A stretch of DNA of 64,000 nucleotides from Streptomyces sp. PKU-EA00015. Lineage in GTDB: Bacteria > Actinomycetota > Actinomycetes > Streptomycetales > Streptomycetaceae. The stretch covers positions 92,715 through 156,714 of the forward strand of contig NZ_JABZEE010000038.1 in the NCBI RefSeq assembly GCF_013387495.1, given 5' to 3'. The position numbers and the translations under genes are program-made. The notes beneath the pieces were generated by a model, which made no database searches, was not told where the DNA came from, and saw only the letters and a program-made list of their open reading frames with translations. This document shows positions 44,422-51,326 of the stretch, in pieces. The first letter of the stretch is position 1. Every line of letters begins with the position of its first letter.

Positions 44422-45222
44422 ATGCCCGAAGGAGACACCGTCTGGCTGACCGCCCACCGCCTGCACAGCGCGCTGGCCGACCGCGTGCTGACAAGATCCG
44501 ATCTGAGGGTGCCCCGGTTCGCCACGGCGGACCTCACCGGCCGGACCGTCCTGGACGTCACCCCGCGCGGCAAACACCTCCTCACCCGTATCGAGGGGGG
44601 CCTCACACTGCACTCGCATCTGCGGATGGACGGTTCCTGGCAGGTCTACGGGACCGGTGAGCGCTGGCGCGGCGGTCCCGCGCACCAGATCCGTGCCGTC
44701 CTCGGCAACGAGGCGTATACGGCGGTCGGTTACCGCCTGCCCGTCCTGGAGCTGCTCCGCACCACCGACGAGGAGCAGGCCGTGGGCCATCTCGGCCCCG
44801 ATCTCCTCGGCCCCGACTGGGACCCGGACACAGCGGTGGCCAACCTCCTCGCCGACCCGGCCCGCCCCCTCGGCGAAGCCCTTCTCGACCAGCGCAATCT
44901 CGCCGGCATCGGCAATGTCTACAAGTCCGAGCTGGCCTTCCTGGCCCGCGTGACGCCCTGGCTCCCCGTCGGCGAGCTGCCCGCCGACACGCTCGCCCGT
45001 CTCGTGGCCACCGCCCAGCGGCTCCTCGATGCCAACAAGTCCCGTCCCGAACGAGTCACCACGGGCCGCCGCGGCCCTGGGCAACGGCTGTACGTCTACG
45101 GTCGTGAGGGCCGGCCGTGTCCGCGCTGTGGCGCCCCGGTGCGCAAGGCCGACCAGGGGGACGGCAGCCGCGAGCGCCCCACCTACTGGTGTCCGCGCTG
45201 TCAGGCGGGCCCAACTGATTGA
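44422..45222 (+). CDS. nei: Endonuclease VIII / formamidopyrimidine-DNA glycosylase family
   Basis: 266 aa. Base-excision DNA glycosylase with AP-lyase activity on oxidised bases. The start is fixed at ATG 44422 because the catalytic N-terminus must be MPEGDTV (Pro nucleophile at 2, Glu3). Lys in RGKHLL, the NLAGIGNVYKSE helix-two-turn-helix and the C-terminal zinc finger CPRC...CPRC near residues 233-256 are all present. It lies downstream of lhr, probably under the same damage promoter. Closest to actinobacterial Nei2. Confidence 0.93.
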   Translation: MPEGDTVWLTAHRLHSALADRVLTRSDLRVPRFATADLTGRTVLDVTPRGKHLLTRIEGGLTLHSHLRMDGSWQVYGTGERWRGGPAHQIRAVLGNEAYTAVGYRLPVLELLRTTDEEQAVGHLGPDLLGPDWDPDTAVANLLADPARPLGEALLDQRNLAGIGNVYKSELAFLARVTPWLPVGELPADTLARLVATAQRLLDANKSRPERVTTGRRGPGQRLYVYGREGRPCPRCGAPVRKADQGDGSRERPTYWCPRCQAGPTD

Positions 45223-45232
45223 CGGTCCGTCA
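45220..45232. promoter_or_regulatory. Inverted repeat upstream of the SDR gene (TetR-type operator)
   Basis: TGACGG-T-CCGTCA, perfect 6-base arms around one base, overlapping the nei stop codon and 23 bases upstream of the SDR start. Sites of this form are typical TetR operators in Streptomyces. No TetR gene is adjacent. Confidence 0.5.
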
Positions 45233-45254
45233 GATCCGGTCGTACGGTCCGCTC

Positions 45255-46067
45255 ATGGGCCTCTCGGCGTACGACCTCAGCGGCCGGACCGCGTTCGTCA
45301 CCGGAGCCGCGGGCGGCATCGGCCGCGCCTCGGCCGTCCTGCTCGCCGCGGCGGGGGCCGTCGTGCACTGTGCCGACATCGACGAGAAGGGCCTCGCCGA
45401 GACCGCGTCCCTGATCCGCGGCACCGGCGGCACCGCCGTCACCCACACCCTCGACGTCACCGACCGGTCGCAGGTCAGGTCCGCTGTCGCCAGCACGGGA
45501 GGACTCGACATCGTGGCCGCGATCGCGGGAATCATGCACACCAGCACGGTGCTCGACACCCGGGACGAGGATCTCGACCGTGTCCTGGCGGTCAACTTCA
45601 AGGGCGTGCTGTACACCTGCCAGGAGGCGGCCCGCGCCATGATCGCCTCGACCGGCCGGCAGGACGATGGACCGCGGCCACGCGACATCGGCGAAAGCCG
45701 CAGCCGCGGCTCGATCATCACCATGGCGTCCGGAGCCGTCGACGCGGCCCAGGCGGGGCTCCTCTGTTACAGCGTGGCCAAGGCGGCAGTCGTCCAGCTC
45801 ACCAGGACCCTCGCGACCGAGCTCGGGCCGCACGCCGTCCGCGTCAACGCGGTGGCCCCCGGGTGGGTCCGCACCCCCATGACGAACCGTCACGAGGCTG
45901 GGACACAGCAGCAGATCGAGGCGGGGCTCATCCGGATGTCGCCGCTGCGCCGCGTCGGCGAACCGGAGGACATCGCACACTCGGTGCTGCATCTGGCGTC
46001 CGACGCCTCGTCGTTCACGACGGGTCAGATATTCCGTCCGAACGGCGGCGTCGCGATGCCCTGGTGA
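45255..46067 (+). CDS. Short-chain dehydrogenase/reductase
   Basis: 270 aa, ATG at 45255. Classical SDR: TGAAGGIGRAS nucleotide-binding motif near residues 17-28, DVTDRSQ, NFKGV, and catalytic Tyr and Lys in CYSVAKAAV near 170. An Arg/Asp-rich insertion (GRQDDGPRPRDIGESRSRG) precedes the catalytic Ser segment, unusual in length. Substrate unknown. Its 3' end overlaps the small membrane gene on the opposite strand by 53 bases. Confidence 0.9.
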   Translation: MGLSAYDLSGRTAFVTGAAGGIGRASAVLLAAAGAVVHCADIDEKGLAETASLIRGTGGTAVTHTLDVTDRSQVRSAVASTGGLDIVAAIAGIMHTSTVLDTRDEDLDRVLAVNFKGVLYTCQEAARAMIASTGRQDDGPRPRDIGESRSRGSIITMASGAVDAAQAGLLCYSVAKAAVVQLTRTLATELGPHAVRVNAVAPGWVRTPMTNRHEAGTQQQIEAGLIRMSPLRRVGEPEDIAHSVLHLASDASSFTTGQIFRPNGGVAMPW

Positions 46068-46254
46068 CGCCTCGGGCCGCCGAGACATGGACGGGCAGCA
46101 GGCTGAGCCCCCAACCACCCGCCGCCACCGCCCCCTCGAGGACCCCCGCGTGCTCCGGTACAAGAGCCAGCCGAAGGACGGCCCACCACCACACCGCGCC
46201 CGCCACGAGCCCGAGCAGCGCGACGGGCACGAGAACCGCTGTGCGTATCGCCAT
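46015..46254 (-). CDS. Small membrane protein of unknown function
   Basis: 79 aa, ATG at 46254 preceded by GGAGGCGGC. One or two hydrophobic stretches (AVLVPVALLGLVAGAVWWWAV and a weaker second), then a basic Arg-rich tail. The last 17 codons are antisense to the end of the SDR gene. Supported by its ribosome site and membrane-like composition; no family recognised. Confidence 0.55.
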   Translation of the reverse strand: MAIRTAVLVPVALLGLVAGAVWWWAVLRLALVPEHAGVLEGAVAAGGWGLSLLPVHVSAARGVTRASRRRRSDGISDPS

Positions 46255-46448
46255 GCCGCCTCCTCCGGGCCACGCTAGCGGGGCGGGCACGATCGCCGGG
46301 AGGGCGCACGGGTGGCGGCGCCCGGCGCTCGAACGGCCGCGTCCGCCCGGCCGACCGGCACCGGGAGCCGCCAAAACCCCTCACCCGATGCCCTCATCCG
46401 CGCGCACCGCGGGCGCGGCATCGCGAACTCTCCGAGCCCCGCCGCCCG

Positions 46449-46919
46449 TTACACGGACTCCGCCTGGAACATCCACGCGTGCTTCTCCAGGTCGGCCGTC
46501 AGGCCGATCAGGATGTCCTGGCTCACGGGGTCCGGCTTCTCCGTCGCGTCGATGCGTTCCCGCATCCGGCCGATGACCGCGCCCAGCGCGTCGACCAGGG
46601 TCCGCACCGCGTCCACGTCCTTGATCCAGCCGTCCGGCACGGATCCGATCGCGCTCTGCGCGGCCACCGTCGAGGCCCGCCCGTCCGGCGTCACACCGAT
46701 CGCCGACGAGCGCTCGGCCACCGTGTCGGAGTGCTGACGCGCCGTGTCGACGACCTCGTCGAGCTGCAGGTGGACCGACCTGAAGCGCGGACCGACCACG
46801 TTCCAGTGGACCTGCTTGGCCACCAGGGCCAGATCGACCAGATCGACCAGCGCGCCTTTCAGCGCGTCGCCGACCGTCTTGAGATCGGCCTCGGACAGAG
46901 GGCTCTTCACGACAGACAT
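46449..46919 (-). CDS. dpsC: Dps-family ferritin-like DNA-protecting protein
   Basis: 156 aa, AAGGGAGGA before the ATG at 46919. Dps dodecamers store iron and protect DNA. The intersubunit ferroxidase residues are seen in KQVHWNV and the HLQLDEVVD...DTVAER helix. The short tails fit the DpsC type of Streptomyces (name by position and from memory). It is downstream of clgR but separated by a terminator. Confidence 0.9.
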   Translation of the reverse strand: MSVVKSPLSEADLKTVGDALKGALVDLVDLALVAKQVHWNVVGPRFRSVHLQLDEVVDTARQHSDTVAERSSAIGVTPDGRASTVAAQSAIGSVPDGWIKDVDAVRTLVDALGAVIGRMRERIDATEKPDPVSQDILIGLTADLEKHAWMFQAESV

Positions 46920-46997
46920 GCGTGTCCTCCCTTGGAGTACGCGACTACGCTCCACGATCGCACAACTACACAAAAGCGTCATTCGGGGGCAAGAAGA

Positions 46998-47033
46998 AGG
47001 CCCCGACCGGTACTCGCGTACCACTCGGGGCCT
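46998..47033 (-). terminator. Terminator of clgR
   Basis: Outer arms AGGCCCCGA (46998-47006) and TCGGGGCCT (47025-47033), inner GGTAC/GTACC stem with TCGC loop. On the minus strand it is followed by TCTTCTTG, so it serves clgR. Confidence 0.85.
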
Positions 47034-47065
47034 GCCTCAAACCCAGTCGTGCAGTGCCTTACGGA

Positions 47066-47449
47066 TCAGGCGGCGACGACGTCGACCGCTTCCGTGGGCG
47101 CCTTGATCGTCACCCGCTCCGTCGGCACTCCTGCCACCGACGTCACGGAGACGGAATTGAGCATCGGGCGTACCGGTGCGGGCACCGGCTCGGTGGCGGC
47201 TGCCGACTCGGCCAGTTCGGCCAGAGACAGCTCGTCGCTCACCTCACGCATGAGCTCGGACATCCGTACGTCAAGCGCGTCGCAGATGGCGGAGAGCAGC
47301 TCGGAGGATGCCTCCTTCTGCCCCCGCTCCACCTCGGAAAGATAGCCGAGCGAGACTCGGGCGGACGAGGAGACTTCGCGCAGAGTACGGCCCTGGCGTT
47401 GGCGCTGCCGACGCAGCACGTCACCAAGCAGGCGACGGAGCAGAATCAT
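47066..47449 (-). CDS. clgR: XRE-family regulator ClgR
   Basis: 127 aa, ATG at 47449 with GGGAG upstream. An N-terminal helix-turn-helix (LREVSSSARVSLGYLSEVERGQKEAS, abbreviated; residues ~19-45) and a downstream Ala/Pro/Val-rich tail. ClgR activates clpP, clpC and lon genes in actinomycetes. The C-terminus ends VDVVAA, like a Clp-type AA degron, in line with known ClgR proteolysis. Position after rimO-pgsA-cinA matches the conserved actinobacterial order. Confidence 0.88.
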   Translation of the reverse strand: MILLRRLLGDVLRRQRQRQGRTLREVSSSARVSLGYLSEVERGQKEASSELLSAICDALDVRMSELMREVSDELSLAELAESAAATEPVPAPVRPMLNSVSVTSVAGVPTERVTIKAPTEAVDVVAA

Positions 47450-47558
47450 CGGTGGCTCCCTCCTCGGACCGCGTAGCCGCATCCTTCTCGCCCCACCGTA
47501 CCGCCTCGTGCCGCGGCCGTGCGGGGAGCGATGTCGTGTTCACTCAGGGCTGCAAACA

Positions 47559-48068
47559 TCAAGTCCCCCCGTTCTGTTCCGTATCCTGTGTCCGCGCATT
47601 CCCGTGAAGTTCGTCAGAGAGCAGGTCAAGCACTCTGCGTACACTCTCTCTACGGATTTCCTCCCGGTCGCCGTTCAACCGCAATGCGGCCACTTTCCCG
47701 GCTCCGGAAGGTCCCGAAACGGCAACATAGACCGTACCGACCGGCTGTCCGTCCTGCGGTTCGGGGCCGGCGACACCGGTGGTCGCGATGCCCCAGACGG
47801 CGTCCAGACGGCCCCGTACACCGGCCGCCATCTGCGCCGCCACCTCGGCGTCGACCGCGCCGCGCTCCGCCAGAAGGGTTCCGTCCACGCCCAGCAGATC
47901 CCTCTTCAGGGTGGTCGCGTAGGCCGTCACGGACCCCCGGAAGGACTGGGAGGCTCCTGGCACCTCCGTCAGCTCCGCGGCCACCAGGCCGCCCGTGAGG
48001 GACTCGGCGACGGCCAGCGTCTCGCCACGCTCCGCAAGCAGCGCCAGCACACGAGCCGCCGTGTTCAC
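47559..48068 (-). CDS. cinA: CinA C-terminal-domain protein (nicotinamide-nucleotide amidase type)
   Basis: 169 aa, GTG at 48068 overlapping the pgsA stop (GTGA). Only the CinA C-terminal (PncC) domain is present: AESLTGGLVAAELT, GSVTAYAT and GIATTGVAGPEP. PncC deamidates NMN to NaMN for pyridine recycling. The COG1058 half found in long CinA proteins is absent, which is common for this locus. Confidence 0.92.
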   Translation of the reverse strand: MNTAARVLALLAERGETLAVAESLTGGLVAAELTEVPGASQSFRGSVTAYATTLKRDLLGVDGTLLAERGAVDAEVAAQMAAGVRGRLDAVWGIATTGVAGPEPQDGQPVGTVYVAVSGPSGAGKVAALRLNGDREEIRRESVRRVLDLLSDELHGNARTQDTEQNGGT

Positions 48069-48751
48069 CGTTCCGCGCCCTCGGCCCCGGTCCCCGCCGC
48101 CCGGGCCGCGCGCTCCTCCGCGAGCCCCTTGCGCCTCAGGACGATCGCCTGTCGCACGTAGTCGAGACCGGTGAGCACCGTCAGAACGACCGCGAGCGCC
48201 ATCACCCAGAAGCGCAGGGTCGCCAGCGGACCGGTCAGCGCCAGCACGTACATGCCGACCGCGGTGCCCTGCGCGAGCGTCTTCATCTTGCCGCCGCGAC
48301 TGGCCGGAATGACTCCGTGCCGGATCACCCAGAACCGCATGAGCGTGATTCCGAGCTCGCGGAAGAGGATGACGCCGGTCACCCACCACGGCAGGTCGCC
48401 GAGAGCCGACAGGCAGATCAGCCCGGCCGCCATGATCGCCTTGTCGGCGATGGGGTCGGCGATCTTCCCGAAGTCGGTGACCAGGTTGTACGTCCGTGCC
48501 AGATGCCCGTCGAAGATGTCCGTGATCATGGCGACGGCGAACGCCGCCCAGGCCCACGCACGCCAGGCGGGGTCGTAGCCGCCGTCCTGGAGCATCAGCA
48601 CCACGAAGCCCGGCACCAGCACCAGGCGCACCATGGTCAGGATGTTGGCGATGTTCCACAGGCTGGCCTGGTTGACGGCCGCAGCGCCCAGCTTGCCGCC
48701 GGGCGCCGGCCTCCCGGGGCCGCCCGCAGCGGATGCCGGCACTCCGGTCAT
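48065..48751 (-). CDS. pgsA: CDP-diacylglycerol--glycerol-3-phosphate phosphatidyltransferase family protein
   Basis: 228 aa, ATG at 48751 overlapping the rimO stop (ATGA); preferred over a further upstream start at 48775. The CDP-alcohol phosphatidyltransferase motif is complete: DIFDGHLAR, then G and D...D in DFGKIADPIAD. About five membrane helices. It makes phosphatidylglycerophosphate. Confidence 0.93.
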   Translation of the reverse strand: MTGVPASAAGGPGRPAPGGKLGAAAVNQASLWNIANILTMVRLVLVPGFVVLMLQDGGYDPAWRAWAWAAFAVAMITDIFDGHLARTYNLVTDFGKIADPIADKAIMAAGLICLSALGDLPWWVTGVILFRELGITLMRFWVIRHGVIPASRGGKMKTLAQGTAVGMYVLALTGPLATLRFWVMALAVVLTVLTGLDYVRQAIVLRRKGLAEERAARAAGTGAEGAER

Positions 48752-50214
48752 CTGCCCGCCTCCTCGCCGAGACACTGCGCGACCAGGTCGACGCCCTCCG
48801 TACCCAGGACCTTCGCCTCGACCATCCGGCCGGGCGCCAGGCCGTCGGGGGAGGTGAAGAGCACCTGGCCGTCCGTCTCCGGTGCCTGGTGCGCGGCACG
48901 CCCCACGGCGCCGTCCTCGTCGTCCACGCTTTCGACGAGTACTTCGAGGGTCTCACCCATCCGCTCCTCGGCGCGCTGCGCCGTGAGCTCCTCCGCGAGT
49001 CTCGACAGGTGCCCGAGCCGCTCGGCGATGACTTCGGCGTCGAGCTTGTTGTCGTAGGAGACGGCCTCCGTGCCCTCCTCGTCGCTGTAGCCGAAGACGC
49101 CGATGGCGTCGAGGCGGGCAGCACCCAGGAAGCGTTCCAGCTCGGCGAAGTCGGCCTCGCTCTCGCCGGGGAAACCGACGATGAAGTTGGACCGCACACC
49201 TGCCTGAGGGGCCTTGGACCGGATGGTCTCCAAAAGCTCCCAGAAGCGCTCCGTGTCACCGAACCGGCGCATGGCGCGCAGCACGCCGGGGGCGGAGTGC
49301 TGGAAGGACAGGTCGAAGTACGGGGCGACCTTGGGCGTCGAGGTGAGCACGTCGATCAGGCCGGGGCGCATCTCGGCGGGCTGCAGGTAGCTCACGCGGA
49401 CGCGCTCGATGCCGTCGACGGCGGCCAGCTCGGGCAGGAGCGTCTCGAGGAGACGGATGTCGCCGAGGTCCTTGCCGTACGAGGTGTTGTTCTCGGAGAC
49501 CAGCATGATCTCCTTGACGCCCTGCTCGGCCAGCCAGCGCGTCTCGCCGAGCACATCGCTCGGGCGGCGCGAGATGAAGGAGCCGCGGAAGGACGGGATG
49601 GCGCAGAAGGTGCACCGGCGGTCGCAGCCGGAGGCCAGCTTCACGGAGGCGACAGGGCTGGAGCCGAGGCGGCGGCGCAGCGGCGCACGCGGGCCGGACA
49701 CCGGCGCGACGCCGTCGGGGAGGTCCTCGGGCGCCGGGGCGACGTCACCGTGGCCGGGCAGCGCCACCTCGGTGGCCTGCTGGCGCTCCACGGGGCTCAG
49801 CGGCAGCAGTTTGCGCCGGTCGCGCGGGGTGTGGGCCTCCACGCTGCCGCCGCTCAGGATGGTCTGGAGGCGGCTGGAGATGTCGGCGTAGTCGTCGAAG
49901 CCGAGGACGCCGTCGGCCTCGGGCAGCGCCTCGGCGAGTTCCTTGCCGTACCGCTCGGCCATGCAGCCGACCGCGACGACGGCCTGGGTACGGCCATGAT
50001 CCTTGAGATCGTTGGCCTCCAGCAGGGCGTCGACGGAGTCCTTCTTGGCGGCCTCGACGAATCCGCAGGTGTTGACGACGGCGACATCTGCGTCGGAGGC
50101 TTCCTCGACGAGCTCCCAGCCGTCCGCTGCCAAGCGGCCTGCGAGCTCCTCCGAGTCCACCTCGTTACGGGCGCAGCCAAGAGTGACGAGGGCGACGGTA
50201 CGGCGTTCGGGCAT
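48748..50214 (-). CDS. rimO: Ribosomal protein uS12 (S12) aspartate methylthiotransferase
   Basis: 488 aa. Radical-SAM methylthiotransferase modifying the conserved Asp of S12. N-terminal cluster cysteines in LGCARNEVDSE, NTCGF and VGCMAERYG. The radical-SAM motif CDRRCTFC is near residue 200, with a C-terminal TRAM. It heads rimO-pgsA-cinA, with ATGA and GTGA overlaps. Confidence 0.96.
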   Translation of the reverse strand: MPERRTVALVTLGCARNEVDSEELAGRLAADGWELVEEASDADVAVVNTCGFVEAAKKDSVDALLEANDLKDHGRTQAVVAVGCMAERYGKELAEALPEADGVLGFDDYADISSRLQTILSGGSVEAHTPRDRRKLLPLSPVERQQATEVALPGHGDVAPAPEDLPDGVAPVSGPRAPLRRRLGSSPVASVKLASGCDRRCTFCAIPSFRGSFISRRPSDVLGETRWLAEQGVKEIMLVSENNTSYGKDLGDIRLLETLLPELAAVDGIERVRVSYLQPAEMRPGLIDVLTSTPKVAPYFDLSFQHSAPGVLRAMRRFGDTERFWELLETIRSKAPQAGVRSNFIVGFPGESEADFAELERFLGAARLDAIGVFGYSDEEGTEAVSYDNKLDAEVIAERLGHLSRLAEELTAQRAEERMGETLEVLVESVDDEDGAVGRAAHQAPETDGQVLFTSPDGLAPGRMVEAKVLGTEGVDLVAQCLGEEAGR

Positions 50215-50315
50215 GGGCTCAAGACTACTTTGTCCCGGCCCGCGCCCCTGCCCCGAGGGTTCTCCGTACCGTCGGCCCCCCGTCGTGCCCGTGGGCCGGG
50301 CGCTCCCCGGGCCGG

Positions 50316-51137
50316 TCAGCCGGCCGCGGGGTCGCCCTTGGTGTAGGACAGCCGCTCGACGCCGCCCATCTCGAAGTCGTCCTCGACCTTCTTGCCGTTG
50401 ACGAACAACTCGATCGCGCCCGCGTTGCCGAGGATCAGATCGACGCGCTCGTCGTCCTGGAAGGTCTTGGACTCCCCCTTGAGCAGGGTGCCGTCGAAGA
50501 GCAGCTTGCCGTTGTGCGACTTGGCGGAGATCCAGCTCTTGTCGTGGGTGGCGGAGAGCTTCACCGTGACCTTGTCCTTGGGCACCGCCGCGATGGCGCT
50601 GTCCGAGGGGTCCGGCTTGGGGTCGGCCGGCTTGGTCCCGCCCGCCTTCGTCGGGGTGGGCTTGGCCTCGGGCGCCGGACCCTCCGCGACCTGGGTGTCC
50701 TGGCCGTTGCCATCGCTGAAGAGCGTGAAGCCGGCGAAGCCGACCACGACGACGATGGCGGCCACCATGGCCGCGGTCCAGTTGGGCCGCCGTCGCTCGG
50801 GACGGATGCGTTCGGCTTCGAACAGCGGTGCGGCGGACGTCGGCGAAGGGCGCCCGCCGTGCTCGGCGTCGTACTGCTCGACCAGCGGTTCCGGATCGAG
50901 CCCGACGGCGCGCGCGAGCGTGCGGATATGGCCGCGCGCGTACACGTCGCCGCCGCAGCGGGAGAAGTCGTCCTCCTCGATCGCGTGCACGATGGGGATG
51001 CGCACCCGGGTGGAGGAGCTGACCTCGTCGACGGTCAGGCCGGCGCCGATACGCGCCTGCTGCAGGGTGTGACCGATCGACGGCCGGGCGTCTTCGACAG
51101 AAGGCCGGTTGTCTTCGGGGGAGTTGCCGATGGACAC
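50316..51137 (-). CDS. RodZ-like helix-turn-helix membrane protein
   Basis: 273 aa from GTG 51137. Cytoplasmic HTH_25 domain (TLQQARIGAGLTVDEVSSSTRV, abbreviated; then RIPIVHAIEEDDF), a single transmembrane helix near residues 122-141 (AAMVAAIVVVVGFAGFTLF), a Pro/Lys-rich linker and a C-terminal DUF4115 beta domain. RodZ links MreB filaments to the wall machinery in rods; here the role is inferred from architecture. It lies between ftsK and rimO on the same strand. Confidence 0.85.
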   Translation of the reverse strand: MSIGNSPEDNRPSVEDARPSIGHTLQQARIGAGLTVDEVSSSTRVRIPIVHAIEEDDFSRCGGDVYARGHIRTLARAVGLDPEPLVEQYDAEHGGRPSPTSAAPLFEAERIRPERRRPNWTAAMVAAIVVVVGFAGFTLFSDGNGQDTQVAEGPAPEAKPTPTKAGGTKPADPKPDPSDSAIAAVPKDKVTVKLSATHDKSWISAKSHNGKLLFDGTLLKGESKTFQDDERVDLILGNAGAIELFVNGKKVEDDFEMGGVERLSYTKGDPAAG

Positions 51138-51326
51138 GGGGGCGCCTTTCGAGCGTGTAACCACCTGCTGGAGGTTCAGTCTATGGGTGGTACGAAAGGG
51201 TGGGGCAACCGGGCGGCGGGACTTTGTACGCCATCGGAATGGCCGCAGTTCCCAGGGGCGGAACACCGTTCTGTCCCTCCCTCCAACTTGACGTACGACC
51301 AAGGGAGACGGTTGCTCCCGAAACCC

